A stretch of 32,320 nt of DNA from NCBI GenBank assembly GCA_964506645.1, contig CAZDML010000009.1, forward strand, positions 1-32,320. Direction: 5' to 3'. This DNA comes from CAZDML01 sp964506645. GTDB taxonomy: Bacteria > Elusimicrobiota > Elusimicrobia > 2-01-FULL-59-12. Numbering within the stretch: the stretch's first letter is position 1; every line of letters begins with the position of its first letter. Shown here one piece after another: positions 1 to 8,858 of this stretch. The position numbers were made by a program, and so were the translations under genes. The notes beneath the pieces were generated by a model. It was not told the DNA's origin. It worked only from the letters and a program-made list of their open reading frames with translations, and did no database searches.

Positions 1-46
1 CTTCTTTATGGTGGTGTATATACCGTTGCCAGTGTGTTTGGGTGGG

Positions 47-1027
47 TTAATCTTCCCAGGCCACCCAGCTCCCGCCCTGACCATCGCCAAAAACGACCGG
101 GTTCCATTTGTTCTGGGGCTGGAGCGTCGTAAATTTTCCAGACGGTCCCCAGCGAAATTCCCCTTTGCTGTTGATGTACTGCATCTGCACGCGATTAACA
201 CCACTATTCCCCGTTGTCCAAGCAACGACCGCTCCACCTTTACCCACGGCTGCCACCATCGGAGTCTCGCGGTCACCCGGCGCCGGAGCCGTCACTAAAA
301 GCCCGGAGGGATCCCAGGGCATATTTCCTTGATAATCCAAACGCTGCAATTGCAACTGTGAAGCCTGCTCACGGTAATCGTTCCAGGCCACGATCAACCC
401 CGCTATTCCGTCGGAAACCACAGCAGGCCGACGCTGATCAGACGGCCGAAGCGAAATGCGCTGGCCTTCTGCGCCCCATAATTTTGACCCATTTTCGCGT
501 AAGTGCTGGCCAACCAGCACCGAACGGTCAGGATAGCGTTTTTCCATCCAGACCACGTAGGCCCCACCGGCGCCATCGGCCACGCCAGTCGGCATCCGCT
601 GTTCAAAAGTCGACGTGGTTAAAGATTCGGAGGTATCGGTCCATAAAAGATTTTGCTGGACATCCAGACGCTGCGCATGCACCCGCGCGTCCTGCGCCCA
701 CACGATCTGCAGTCCGCTTTTGGCATCCGCAAAGGCATCCCACGCATGGGCGTTGGAAAGCCCTTTGGCAACAACGAGGCCTGGCTCAGACCATGTTTTG
801 GCCCCATCGGACGACACATGCTGTGCAAAGAGTTCGTAGCGCTGGCCTTCGGACTGTGTCCAGACCAGATAGAACCCGCCGCGATCGTCTTCAAATGCAT
901 GGTAGTCAAAATCTTTGGCTTGTTGGCTAACCCAGGGAGTGCGTTGCGCTTCGGGAGGGAGGCGACCTTGGGCCAAGAGTATCGAAGGCAGGGCCAATAG
1001 AGAAAGGGCTGTCAGGAACTGTCGCAT
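47..1027 (-). CDS. Secreted repeat (beta-propeller-like) protein, probably 3'-frameshifted
   Basis: The 326-residue product starts with a signal peptide (MRQFLTALSLLALPSILLAQ, likely cleaved after LLAQ). The rest is five to six repeats of about 50-55 residues. Each has a hydrophobic strand ending in VW or VAW (LVWTQ, IVWAQ, VVWMEK, VAWNDY, VAWTT, VAWED), then a polar stretch, then a QxLxxxGxxxW-like strand. This pattern resembles sialidase/BNR-type or other propeller repeats, but I do not recognise a specific family and no catalytic site is evident. The sixth repeat stops abruptly after VAWED. In the next reading frame the following bases continue the repeat pattern to the window edge, so the gene is probably longer and interrupted by a one-base insertion. 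No Shine-Dalgarno sequence is seen; a TAGAAT box lies 7 nt before the ATG. It diverges from greA. Confidence 0.75.
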   Translation of the reverse strand: MRQFLTALSLLALPSILLAQGRLPPEAQRTPWVSQQAKDFDYHAFEDDRGGFYLVWTQSEGQRYELFAQHVSSDGAKTWSEPGLVVAKGLSNAHAWDAFADAKSGLQIVWAQDARVHAQRLDVQQNLLWTDTSESLTTSTFEQRMPTGVADGAGGAYVVWMEKRYPDRSVLVGQHLRENGSKLWGAEGQRISLRPSDQRRPAVVSDGIAGLIVAWNDYREQASQLQLQRLDYQGNMPWDPSGLLVTAPAPGDRETPMVAAVGKGGAVVAWTTGNSGVNRVQMQYINSKGEFRWGPSGKFTTLQPQNKWNPVVFGDGQGGSWVAWED

Positions 1028-1058
1028 AGATCCTATTCTAACATGCCGTCGGGGTCCC

Positions 1059-1088
1059 TTGATCCGTTCGGGAAGCCTCGGGTATACT
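1059..1088 (+). promoter_or_regulatory. Predicted sigma70-type promoter of greA
   Basis: A TTGATC hexamer (1059-1064) and a TATACT hexamer (1083-1088) are separated by 18 bp. The expected transcription start is near 1095, just before the AGGAG ribosome binding site (1096-1100) and the greA ATG at 1107. The 5' leader would be only about 12 nt. This is a sequence match only. Confidence 0.55.
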
Positions 1089-1106
1089 GATGTCTAGGAG
1101 AGTGCA

Positions 1107-1580
1107 ATGGCAGAAGACGTCTTCATCAGCCGCAAAGGCTATCAAAAGATGCTCGCCGAAGTGGATGAGCTCAAAAGCCGCAAGCCAAAGATCGCCGCAG
1201 CGATCAAGGAAGCGATGGAAAAAGGCGATTTAAAAGAAAACGCCGAATACCATGCGGCCAAAGAAGATCTCATGCACACACAGCGTCGTATTGCCGAGCT
1301 GGAAAACAAGCTGGGTGCCGCGCGCATTCTGGAAGACCAGGCCAACATCCCCACAGACAAGGCCTACATCGGTGCCACCGTCTACGTCAAAGACGAAACC
1401 GGCGGTGACATGAAATTCACACTGGCCGACGCCTCCGAATCCGACCCCACCAAAGGCATCATTTCCGTCACTTCTCCTATCGGCCAGGCCCTCCTCGGGC
1501 AGGGCATAGGAACCACCGTCAAAGTCGCCATTGGAAAAGGCGGCTACAAACTCACCATTCAAAAAATTACGCGGGAATAA
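1107..1580 (+). CDS. greA: Transcription elongation factor GreA
   Basis: GreA rescues backtracked RNA polymerase by stimulating transcript cleavage through the secondary channel. The 157-residue length is typical. The N-terminal coiled coil carries the tip motif GDLKENAEYHAAKE (about residues 40-53), whose acidic residues (Asp and Glu) are the catalytic ones in GreA. The C-terminal FKBP-like domain contains ISVTSPIGQALLG and ends GYKLTIQKI. An AGGAG Shine-Dalgarno sequence lies 6 nt before the ATG, and a good promoter lies just upstream. The gene stands alone on the plus strand, divergent from the repeat-protein gene and convergent with the small TPR-like gene, with only 6 nt between the two stop codons. 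Confidence 0.97.
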   Translation: MAEDVFISRKGYQKMLAEVDELKSRKPKIAAAIKEAMEKGDLKENAEYHAAKEDLMHTQRRIAELENKLGAARILEDQANIPTDKAYIGATVYVKDETGGDMKFTLADASESDPTKGIISVTSPIGQALLGQGIGTTVKVAIGKGGYKLTIQKITRE

Positions 1581-1581
1581 C

Positions 1582-1596
1582 GGGCGTTAAGCGCCC
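1582..1596. terminator. Small hairpin between convergent genes, weak terminator candidate
   Basis: GGGCG (1582-1586) and CGCCC (1592-1596) form a 5-bp stem with loop TTAAG, at the junction of greA and the convergent gene. The stem contains the minus-strand stop codon. There is no adjacent T-tract on either strand, so termination efficiency is doubtful. Confidence 0.3.
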
Positions 1597-1982
1597 AGGC
1601 GCAGGATCGAGGAGCGATTTTTTGCCGCTACGGCGTGTTTGGCATGCGGATACCGCTCGAGGTACCTATCGTACTCATCGGCGAGTTCTTTGCGGGTCAA
1701 TGTCATCCGTTCTTCTAAGGTCTGCAGATATTCATAGTTGGAGTCATCCGCATATTCCGACTGGGGGTATCGCTCCATGACGCGCGTGTAGTACGTCGCC
1801 GCTTCAGGCAAATTTTGAACCAGCCCATACGCCAGTCCGGTGAAGTAAAGAATTGGCGGAGCAAGGATAGGGGAAGGATGCTGATCGATATAGTTTCGGT
1901 ACTGTCCAGTTTCTAACGCGTGGTTGAAGCCCCAGATCACACCGACCACCAACACCAGAAGAACAAAATAACGGTTAAACAT
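1587..1982 (-). CDS. Small membrane-anchored TPR/BamD-like protein
   Basis: The 131-residue product has one N-terminal hydrophobic segment (about residues 5-20, FVLLVLVVGVIWGF) that could be a membrane anchor or uncleaved signal. Two helical stretches resembling tetratricopeptide repeats of the YbgF/BamD kind follow: a repeat around AATYYTRVMERYPQSEYADD and another around LADEYDRYLERYPHAKHA. The recurring RYP after an amphipathic helix is characteristic of outer-membrane-associated TPR proteins. No lipobox cysteine is present. It is the last gene of the long minus-strand run, 12 nt after the HAD gene. A scaffolding or protein-interaction role is plausible, but no specific function can be assigned. 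Confidence 0.65.
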   Translation of the reverse strand: MFNRYFVLLVLVVGVIWGFNHALETGQYRNYIDQHPSPILAPPILYFTGLAYGLVQNLPEAATYYTRVMERYPQSEYADDSNYEYLQTLEERMTLTRKELADEYDRYLERYPHAKHAVAAKNRSSILRLGA

Positions 1983-1994
1983 AGGATTACTTTA

Positions 1995-2675
1995 TCAAGC
2001 GTTCAGCTTTTTGACAATGGCCAAGAGCTCGGCCACATCCTCAATTTCGTAATCGGCGCCGGAATGCTTGGTTCCGGAAACGTCGCCGTACCGCGCAAAC
2101 ACCGTGGTGAGCCCAACGTTTTTCGCCCCCACCATATCGCGCTCCACCCAGTCACCGATCATGATTGTTTCATGCGGCTGCGTTCCCAGCTTGGCGAGCG
2201 CCATCTGAAAAGGCTTCGCATGAGGCTTTTTCACCCCCGCGTCCTCTGAGGTGACCACCGCATCGAAATAGTGTTGCAGCCCAAGGCCGCAAATGCGCAG
2301 CCACACCGGCAGCCGCGGTGCATCGGAGACAACCGCCAATTTAAGCCCCATACCGGTCAGACCGGTCAGCGTTAGATGCACGTGTGGGTAAAGAGCAAGC
2401 GTCCCTTCCTTCGCACGGCGGTAGCCGATGATGCCTGAGGCTAAAATTTTATAGTCGATCTTCCCGAACTCCTTGTGCAAGACCTTGTCGAAAATTGCCT
2501 GATCCTCGATGCCTTCCTTGTTGTAAACCTGGTACACCTTCTCGACCATATCGGCCTTTTTATACGTGAGCCCGGCATCAATCATGGCATCGACAGCGGC
2601 TTCAACAGCGGCACGCTTCATTTTCATGAAGTCCATGAGGGTGTTATCGAAATCGAAAATAATCGCTCTGATCAT
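1995..2675 (-). CDS. HAD-superfamily hydrolase (phosphatase-like)
   Basis: This is a 226-residue haloacid dehalogenase-type phosphatase. Motif I is FDFDNTL, with nucleophile Asp8 and acid/base Asp10. Motif II is VVSD (about residue 118), motif III is the lysine in KKPHAKPF, and motif IV is GDWVERDMVGAK with the metal-binding acidic residues. The region between motifs I and II holds a helical C1-type cap, as in phosphoglycolate-phosphatase-like members. The start overlaps the end of mtnP by 4 nt (ATGA), so the two are translationally coupled. Coupling with methylthioadenosine phosphorylase hints at a sugar-phosphate or salvage substrate. That is inference; substrate cannot be read from a HAD sequence. 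Confidence 0.88.
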   Translation of the reverse strand: MIRAIIFDFDNTLMDFMKMKRAAVEAAVDAMIDAGLTYKKADMVEKVYQVYNKEGIEDQAIFDKVLHKEFGKIDYKILASGIIGYRRAKEGTLALYPHVHLTLTGLTGMGLKLAVVSDAPRLPVWLRICGLGLQHYFDAVVTSEDAGVKKPHAKPFQMALAKLGTQPHETIMIGDWVERDMVGAKNVGLTTVFARYGDVSGTKHSGADYEIEDVAELLAIVKKLNA

Positions 2676-3532
2676 GACAGGTATTTTCCAATCAGGGGTT
2701 TCAGTTTCTTTTTCATGGCGGACGGAATCGCTTTACGGTCCGTGAGGATGGCGTATTTGAGCGCCGACGCACATTCGCACTTCCGCTCGCGCGCGAGATG
2801 AGCCACTGCAGAGATTAAGAGCTGCTTCACATTCGCGGAGTTGGCATTGAGATTCCCAATAACCATCTCGACTGTCACCGGTTCCTCGTGCCAGACATCG
2901 TAATCGGTAACAAGCGCGACCGCCGCGTAACACATCTCGGCCTCACGGGCGAGCTTGGCTTCAGGACTATTCGTCATACCGATCACTGAAAACCCCATCG
3001 ACCGATACACCTTGGACTCGGCTTTTGTGGAGAACTGGGGTCCCTCGATACACACATAGGTTCCACCCGGATGCGCGCGAAATCCCAAGTGTTCGGCAAA
3101 ACGATGCAGGCGGCTGGAGAGTTCCGGACAGTAGGGGTTGGCCACACCCACATGTGCCACAATACCTTTCTCAAAGAAAGTAGATGCGCGCGATTTCGTA
3201 CGGTCAAAGAGCTGATCGGGAAACACCATGTCGCGCGGCTGCAGCTCTTCTTTCAGGCTACCGCAGGCGGATACAGATATGATCTGCTCGACACCTAGGC
3301 TCTTGAGCGCGAAAATATTGGCTCGAAAATTCACTTCACTTGGACTAATTCGATGCCCGCGGCCATGGCGCGGCAAAAAGACGATGGGAGCGCCGTTGAG
3401 TGTCCCGGTAATCAACGCATCCGAGGGAGCACCGTAGGGTGTTTTCACGCGCACTTCCTTAACGCTCTTCAGCTCATCGATGGCATAAAGCCCGCTGCCG
3501 CCAATCACACCCATCGAAATGGGTTTAGTCAT
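2672..3532 (-). CDS. mtnP: S-methyl-5'-thioadenosine phosphorylase
   Basis: The enzyme phosphorolyses methylthioadenosine to adenine and methylthioribose-1-phosphate in methionine salvage and polyamine by-product recycling. Family signatures run in order: GVIGGSGLY (N-terminal phosphate-binding loop), FLPRHGRGHRISPSEVNFRA, ISVSACGSLKEEL, VCIEGPQFSTKAESKVYR, and GMTNSPEAKLAREAEMCYA followed by TDYDVWHE, which carries the purine-binding Asp residues. I chose the ATG at 3532 (286 residues) because a perfect AGGAGG lies 6 nt upstream and the protein then begins directly before the phosphate loop. An in-frame ATG at 3574 would add 14 residues with no homology-like character. The start overlaps the recJ stop by 8 nt. 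A general purine nucleoside phosphorylase is the alternative, but the motifs favour MTAP. Confidence 0.92.
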   Translation of the reverse strand: MTKPISMGVIGGSGLYAIDELKSVKEVRVKTPYGAPSDALITGTLNGAPIVFLPRHGRGHRISPSEVNFRANIFALKSLGVEQIISVSACGSLKEELQPRDMVFPDQLFDRTKSRASTFFEKGIVAHVGVANPYCPELSSRLHRFAEHLGFRAHPGGTYVCIEGPQFSTKAESKVYRSMGFSVIGMTNSPEAKLAREAEMCYAAVALVTDYDVWHEEPVTVEMVIGNLNANSANVKQLLISAVAHLARERKCECASALKYAILTDRKAIPSAMKKKLKPLIGKYLS

Positions 3533-5186
3533 GCTGCGCCTCCTGAATAATCCACTGAAACGGGTGGTCGACACTTGAACAGGCTTCGGGGTAGGCCGTC
3601 AGAGTCCAGGGTCCATCATGCGTTCCTTCGGGCCATTCCGAAAGTCCCTCCCGCAATTGCACCGGCCACTGCACCCGACCGGCGTTGACCCAATGCGGCT
3701 TCTGTGTTTTGGTACGACGACTGGCTGGACGCACAATGGCATCCACCCCGGTCAGACGGAACAAAGGGACGGGATGCCCTTGCCCGAAGGGTGCCAGACG
3801 TTGAAGTTGTTCCCACCACTGGACGGTCGCTTCCTGCAGTGGCAAGGCGGCTTCCACCTGTGGCGAGTAATCCCGAAGCGTTTGCGACTGACGGCGGCCT
3901 TCCTGTATGAGACGATCCCGAACCACTTTAAAATCACGGCTGCGAATCGTGAGTCCGGCAGCGCCTTCATGTCCACCAAACTTGACGAGAAGTTCCTTCA
4001 CCTGCTCCACGCAGGCAAAAATATCATAGCCATCAAGCCCGCGGCCCGACCCAATCGCTTCCTCTCCTTGGCGGACAAACAAGAACACCGGCTTTTCATA
4101 CTTCCGGGCCAAAGTCTGTGCAGCCAGCCCGGTAACGGACGGTTCCAGATCAGCGGCCATGGCCACCAGGACCGGGTCGTCCAGTACAGCGCATTGATCG
4201 CGAACCGCTTGTTCAAAAATAATCAAACTCTGAGACTGTGCCGTACGCCTCTGGTCATTAAGCTCTAAGAGTTCATCAATACACGCATGCGCCGTATCGA
4301 GATCTTCGGTCAGCAGAAGTTGTGCCGTGAGCTCTGGACGCCCCAAACGACCGCCAGCATTGAGCAGCGGGATCACGCGCCACGTGACTTCGCGGACACC
4401 GGCCGAGGCCCCTTTGATACGAAAGAACCGGTTCAAGGCCGCAAGTCCTGCTTTGCGCGACTGAGCCAAACGTTGCAGGCCCTGGGCGACATAGATTCGA
4501 TTTTCACCCACCAGGGGTACACGGTCCGCCAGAATACCCAGTGCCAGGAGATCGAGATGGTTGTACAGGAAATAGTCCAACCGCGCCGAATCCTCTTTCC
4601 CAAGAAAAGACTCCCATAATCCTTGCGCCAATTTAAACGCCATCACGCAACCGGCAGGCTTTTCGTTTTCGCCGCCCTTGTCATGTGCGGGATGAATCCA
4701 AGCCAGAACCGACTGAGAGGTCTCGGCAGGTTGGAGGCGGTGGTGGTCAGCCACAATACAGTCGATACCCTGGGCATGCAGCGATTCCAGAGCCCCTGCT
4801 TCCCCGGTACCACAGTCAACAAAAATCATCACACCCGGTTGCTGTGCAACCAAGGTCTCCATCGTGTGTGCATCGACTCCGCGGCCGCCCTTGGGGGGAC
4901 AGGCCCAGGCCACGTGTGCGCCAAGTGCTTTCAAGCTGCGCACAAGAATCGCAAGACCAGTCAGACCATCGACGTCTCGGTCGGCGTAGATCGCGATGAT
5001 CTCTTCAGCCTCAATCGCTTTGCGTAGGCGTTGAACGGCCACGCTCAGGTGTGCAAGAGCATCAACGGACCGGAGCTGTTTTAAAGAGGGGTTTAAAAAC
5101 GCTTCGCGATCTGCTTCGGTGACGAGCCCGCGTGCGCGCAGGACTTGCTCAATCGAGGAATGAAGTTGCTGGGTCAACACCGTCAT
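3525..5186 (-). CDS. recJ: Single-stranded-DNA-specific exonuclease RecJ
   Basis: RecJ is a 5'-3' ssDNA exonuclease of the DHH phosphoesterase family, acting in RecF-pathway recombination and mismatch repair. The 553 residues carry motif I as YADRDVDGLTG (about residues 66-76; the usual form is DYDxDG, and the three aspartates are kept), motif II as FVDCGTGE, motif III as VADHHRL (the DHH), PAGCVMAFKLAQ, and the DHHA1 motif GGHEGAAGLTI (about residue 405). A C-terminal OB-like segment follows. It overlaps the upstream sensor kinase by 4 nt (ATGA) and the downstream mtnP by 8 nt. The tyrosine-to-arginine change in motif I is not at a metal ligand, so activity is expected. Confidence 0.95.
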   Translation of the reverse strand: MTVLTQQLHSSIEQVLRARGLVTEADREAFLNPSLKQLRSVDALAHLSVAVQRLRKAIEAEEIIAIYADRDVDGLTGLAILVRSLKALGAHVAWACPPKGGRGVDAHTMETLVAQQPGVMIFVDCGTGEAGALESLHAQGIDCIVADHHRLQPAETSQSVLAWIHPAHDKGGENEKPAGCVMAFKLAQGLWESFLGKEDSARLDYFLYNHLDLLALGILADRVPLVGENRIYVAQGLQRLAQSRKAGLAALNRFFRIKGASAGVREVTWRVIPLLNAGGRLGRPELTAQLLLTEDLDTAHACIDELLELNDQRRTAQSQSLIIFEQAVRDQCAVLDDPVLVAMAADLEPSVTGLAAQTLARKYEKPVFLFVRQGEEAIGSGRGLDGYDIFACVEQVKELLVKFGGHEGAAGLTIRSRDFKVVRDRLIQEGRRQSQTLRDYSPQVEAALPLQEATVQWWEQLQRLAPFGQGHPVPLFRLTGVDAIVRPASRRTKTQKPHWVNAGRVQWPVQLREGLSEWPEGTHDGPWTLTAYPEACSSVDHPFQWIIQEAQHD

Positions 5187-7591
5187 GCGATTTCCTTGGG
5201 CGACGTGCCTGTATCCTGATTCTTGGCACGAGGGACGAGAAAGAAAAATTCCGCCCCTTTGCCCAGCGTGGACTCCACCCAGACTTTTCCCCGGTGGCTG
5301 TCGACAATTGACCGGACAATGGCCAAACCGAGCCCCGTACCCATCGCCGGCCAGCCGCCTCCTGTCTTGACCTGATAAAACTTATCGAAGATCTTGTCTT
5401 TTTCGTCTTCGGCAATCCCGATGCCTGTATCTTTGACAGAGACTAGAATAAAGTCGCCCTTGTCCTGCGCCGAAAGCGTGATGCCGCCCTTGGCCGTGTA
5501 CTTGATCGCATTGGAAATAAGATTTTCTAGAACCTGCATCAGTCGGTGTGGATCAACCAGTGCCATCGGCAGCTTGGCAGGCACATTGATGGCCAATGAC
5601 AACTTGGCCGCTTTGAGCTGCGGCTCAAAATTAATTTGCACACGACCGAAGACTTCTTTGAGGGAGATGGGATGCGCCTGCATCTTGATGTGCCCCGCCT
5701 CGATACGGGAAATATCCAGAAGATCAGACACCAGAAGCGTCAGCCGGTCGATGGCCCGCTCGGCGGTATCTAAAAACCGACGTTGCTGATCGTTAAGCAC
5801 TCCCACTTCTTCGGAGTGAACAATCGAGACAAACCCTTTAATCGTGGTCAGCGGCGTCCGTAGTTCGTGACTCACCATACTGATAAATTCATTTTTGAGT
5901 TTATTGATCTGTTCAAGTTTTTCGTTGGCTTTGCGCAGTTGGCCGTACAGGCGCGAGCGTTCCACAATGACCGCCACATGATCGGCGAACAAACGCGCCA
6001 GACGCTCATGCTCGCTATCGAGTTGTTCCAAGGAGCGGCTGCCCACTGCCATAACACCGATCGTGCGGTGCTCGACCGTGAGCGGCAGATAAAAAAATGT
6101 TTTAGCCACCCCGGCACGCACCAGTACATCCGCAGTCCAATCGTCGGCAGACCCTTCCATCGGATACTTGGCCATCTGCGATTCGCGAAAGACATTGGAT
6201 AAGGGCATGTTTTCGGAGGAACCGGTCGTCAGTGAGGGGGGGTCAAACGACAACTGCGGATCCCAATCCCCCCCCACAAAAGACAGCTGCTCCATTTCAG
6301 GCGTATGCAGGAAAAAGACACAGAAATCGATTCCGTGCAGCGAATGGCGGGCGATTTGCGCGAGGGTGTGCACCGTGGTTTCCAAGGCCGGCGGGCTCGG
6401 GAGATGGGTTGTCATTTCCTGCAGCGTGGTCAGATCCTGAACGCGCTGACGCAGCTGCGCGTGGAGCACCAGCTTCTGCATGACGTCAGCTACACGGCTC
6501 GTGAGCAACGACAGCAGCCGCACGTCATCTTCCGTAAACAACCCCTGCGCTTTATTGATGACACAGAACACACCCTTCACTTGATCCCCTTCACGCAAAG
6601 GGAGAACGACCATCGAACGAATCGGAACATGTGCCCATGAAACCGGCACGTGAAGGGCTCTGTCTACAAAATTGAAAATTTGCGGTTGACCGCTTTCAAA
6701 CACTTGTTTGAGTGCACGACCGTCCTCCAAAGAGAATTGCAGTGCCTGTTCGGTATCAATCGGCTGGTCAAAGGCCGGCGATAATGGCTGGAGAGAGTGT
6801 GTCTCCGGTTGCCAGAGGAAAAATGCACCGCCCTGTGCCTGAATCAATTCTTTCACACCGGCAATAATGATCCGAGTAATATCGGCAACGCTATCCCCAG
6901 CGGCGGTCGCCAGCGCGAGGTCGTAAATACGTGTAAGCTCCCGCACTTTCTGGATCAGACGAGCATTGGTCTGTTGGAGTTCCTGCAGGGTTACCGACAC
7001 ATCGGATTTGAGGCGCTGGTTGGTCTTTGTCATCTGCAGCACCCAGCGGGCATTGTGCAAAAGCAGTGACAGAGATTTTGCTAGGCGCTGCAATACCGCC
7101 TGACGATCCTGCTGAAAAGCATCGGACGATTTGGCAAAAAGCGCAAGCACGCCTTCGGTTCTGCCGTCAACCTCCAGCGGCAGGAAAAGCGCTGCCTTCA
7201 CCTGCTGCCGCTGCACCGCCTCTTTCAAAAGCGGGTCATTCGGTTCTGCCTCGGCATTCGGGATGTAGCGCCAGCGCGCGGATGCGTACGCCACACCCGC
7301 GGCCCCTTCTCCCGAACGCAGCGTAATGCGCTCCATAAATTCCTGAGAAAATCCCGCCCCCTGCTCAACGCACAAGGCGCCCTCTTCTCCCATGACCAGC
7401 GAGAGACAGGCGCTCAGGCCGTAACGGTGGAGAAGGCCCTGAAAAATACGATCAAGTGTGCGATGGAGTTCAACGGGCGAGGCAAGAACTTCAGACGTTT
7501 CGGTAAGAAAGGCCAGCTGTTGTTCAAATTCTTCCTGACGTTGGAGAACGGCCTTCAGCTTCGATCCGAAGAGGAGTTTAGGACCGCTCAT
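5183..7591 (-). CDS. Soluble triple-GAF sensor histidine kinase
   Basis: The 802-residue protein has no membrane segment. Three GAF-like domains occupy roughly residues 30-180, 220-375 and 385-550, with a coiled coil of about 30 residues after the first (KTNQRLKSDVSVTLQELQQT). The kinase core follows: the H-box SMVSHELRTPLTTIKG (His near residue 575), N-box LENLISNAIKYTAKGG, G1 box VKDTGIGIAEDE, F-box IFDKFYQ and G2 box GTGLGLAIVRSIVDSH. GAF domains bind small ligands or chromophores; no conserved phytochrome cysteine motif is obvious. No receiver domain or response-regulator gene is present in the window, so the partner is elsewhere. It lies 6 nt after rpiB and overlaps recJ by 4 nt. Confidence 0.92.
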   Translation of the reverse strand: MSGPKLLFGSKLKAVLQRQEEFEQQLAFLTETSEVLASPVELHRTLDRIFQGLLHRYGLSACLSLVMGEEGALCVEQGAGFSQEFMERITLRSGEGAAGVAYASARWRYIPNAEAEPNDPLLKEAVQRQQVKAALFLPLEVDGRTEGVLALFAKSSDAFQQDRQAVLQRLAKSLSLLLHNARWVLQMTKTNQRLKSDVSVTLQELQQTNARLIQKVRELTRIYDLALATAAGDSVADITRIIIAGVKELIQAQGGAFFLWQPETHSLQPLSPAFDQPIDTEQALQFSLEDGRALKQVFESGQPQIFNFVDRALHVPVSWAHVPIRSMVVLPLREGDQVKGVFCVINKAQGLFTEDDVRLLSLLTSRVADVMQKLVLHAQLRQRVQDLTTLQEMTTHLPSPPALETTVHTLAQIARHSLHGIDFCVFFLHTPEMEQLSFVGGDWDPQLSFDPPSLTTGSSENMPLSNVFRESQMAKYPMEGSADDWTADVLVRAGVAKTFFYLPLTVEHRTIGVMAVGSRSLEQLDSEHERLARLFADHVAVIVERSRLYGQLRKANEKLEQINKLKNEFISMVSHELRTPLTTIKGFVSIVHSEEVGVLNDQQRRFLDTAERAIDRLTLLVSDLLDISRIEAGHIKMQAHPISLKEVFGRVQINFEPQLKAAKLSLAINVPAKLPMALVDPHRLMQVLENLISNAIKYTAKGGITLSAQDKGDFILVSVKDTGIGIAEDEKDKIFDKFYQVKTGGGWPAMGTGLGLAIVRSIVDSHRGKVWVESTLGKGAEFFFLVPRAKNQDTGTSPKEIA

Positions 7592-7597
7592 TGCCGA

Positions 7598-8050
7598 TCA
7601 GGAGCACCGGTCCAGCTGCGTGATTTTTTTCACGCGCTTCGCGTGACGTCCACCGCCAAACGGTGTGGTTAAAAAGGTGCGGAGCATCGATTGTGCTTTT
7701 TTAGGGCCGACCATGCGGGCCGGAAGGCAAAGAACGTTCACGTTGTTATGTTCGGCCGCAAGACCTGCGGCTTTCTCATTCCACACCACACCCGCGCGCA
7801 CACCACGCACTTTGTTTGCGGCAATCGACATACCGATCCCTGTCCCACAGAGCAAGATGCCTTTTGACACACGCTTCTTGGCGACCGCGTAGCCGACCTT
7901 CGCAGCAAAATCCGGATAGTCCACCCGGTCCGCACAGTGGGGCCCCATATCGACCACCTGATGATGGCCGCCCGCCCGCGAGCGCAGCCAGGCCGCCATT
8001 TTTTCCTTCAGGGCAAATCCGGCATGGTCCGCGCCGATGGCCAGCTTCAT
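7598..8050 (-). CDS. rpiB: Ribose-5-phosphate isomerase B
   Basis: The enzyme interconverts ribose-5-phosphate and ribulose-5-phosphate in the pentose phosphate pathway. The 150-residue length fits the LacA/RpiB family. Motifs are IGADHAGFALK (residues 4-14), VDYPDFAAKV, the active-site GILLCGTGIGMSIAANKV with the catalytic Cys, and EHNNVNVLCLPARM. A basic tail (HAKRVKKITQLDR) closes the protein, as is common in the family. It overlaps tpiA by 4 nt (ATGA), pairing two sugar-phosphate isomerases in one translational unit. A ribose versus allose preference cannot be decided by eye. Confidence 0.95.
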   Translation of the reverse strand: MKLAIGADHAGFALKEKMAAWLRSRAGGHHQVVDMGPHCADRVDYPDFAAKVGYAVAKKRVSKGILLCGTGIGMSIAANKVRGVRAGVVWNEKAAGLAAEHNNVNVLCLPARMVGPKKAQSMLRTFLTTPFGGGRHAKRVKKITQLDRCS

Positions 8051-8811
8051 TTGGCGGCTCCGACCGCATCGTATCGAATGATTTTTGTAAACGAGTCCAC
8101 TTCGAGGCTGGCACCACCCACAAGACCGCCATCGATATCGGGCTGCCCCATGAGGGCCGCCATGTTATCCGGCTTCACCGAACCCCCGTAGAGAATGCGC
8201 ACAGCCTGAGCGGCAGCGGCGTTATACATCTTTCCATAGAGTTGGCGAATAAACGCATGCACTTCCTGCGCCTGCGCTGGGGTCGCGGTCTTCCCTGTGC
8301 CTATCGCCCAGACCGGCTCATACGCAATGACGAGGGTCGCGGGGTCGGCAAGTCCTTTGAGCCCCTCTTTCATCTGCCGTTCAATCACCGCAAAGGTTTG
8401 ATTGGCTTCACGTTCCTGCAGCGTTTCACCGATACAAACAATCGGCGTCAGCCCGGCGGCAATGACGGCCTGCATACGCTTATTCACGGTAGCATCGGTT
8501 TCAGCGAAATACTGGCGGCGTTCGGAATGGCCGACGATCGCGTAACGGCAACCCAAATCGGCCAGCGCCGGCGCGGCGGCTTCTCCGGTAAAAGCACCTT
8601 GCTTTTCCCAATGCGCGTTCTGACCGCCAACGGCAATGGCACAGCCTTTCACTTCGTCCAAAACAGCCGTCAATGCGGTGAACGGCGGACATAAAACAAT
8701 TTCGCGATCGGTCACACCGCTGACATTGGCGCGCAGACCCTTGGCGAGCGCCCGAGCCTCGGCAACGTTCTTGTACATCTTCCAGTTACCAGCAATAACA
8801 GGTTTACGCAT
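8047..8811 (-). CDS. tpiA: Triosephosphate isomerase
   Basis: The enzyme interconverts dihydroxyacetone phosphate and glyceraldehyde-3-phosphate in glycolysis and gluconeogenesis. The 254 residues carry the complete catalytic set: the substrate-binding Asn and Lys of AGNWKMYK (residues 7-14), the catalytic His of IVGHSERRQYF (near residue 95), the catalytic Glu of IAYEPVWAIGTGKTA (near 165, with the mobile loop), and the phosphate-binding ILYGGSVKPDN and LVGGASLE. A clear GAGGAG Shine-Dalgarno sequence sits 8 nt before the ATG. The 47-nt gap after the upstream sensor kinase could hold its own promoter (TATCAT at about 8840-8845 on the minus strand), but no good -35 is visible. Confidence 0.97.
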   Translation of the reverse strand: MRKPVIAGNWKMYKNVAEARALAKGLRANVSGVTDREIVLCPPFTALTAVLDEVKGCAIAVGGQNAHWEKQGAFTGEAAAPALADLGCRYAIVGHSERRQYFAETDATVNKRMQAVIAAGLTPIVCIGETLQEREANQTFAVIERQMKEGLKGLADPATLVIAYEPVWAIGTGKTATPAQAQEVHAFIRQLYGKMYNAAAAQAVRILYGGSVKPDNMAALMGQPDIDGGLVGGASLEVDSFTKIIRYDAVGAAK

Positions 8812-8858
8812 ATCACAATCTCCTCAAGAGTTTTAATTTGTCTTTATGATACTTCAAA

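Noticed and set aside
3533..3574. Longer mtnP start at 3574
   Set aside because: The added residues (MSTTRFSGLFRRRS) lie within the recJ coding region and have no family similarity, while AGGAGG is placed ideally for the ATG at 3532.
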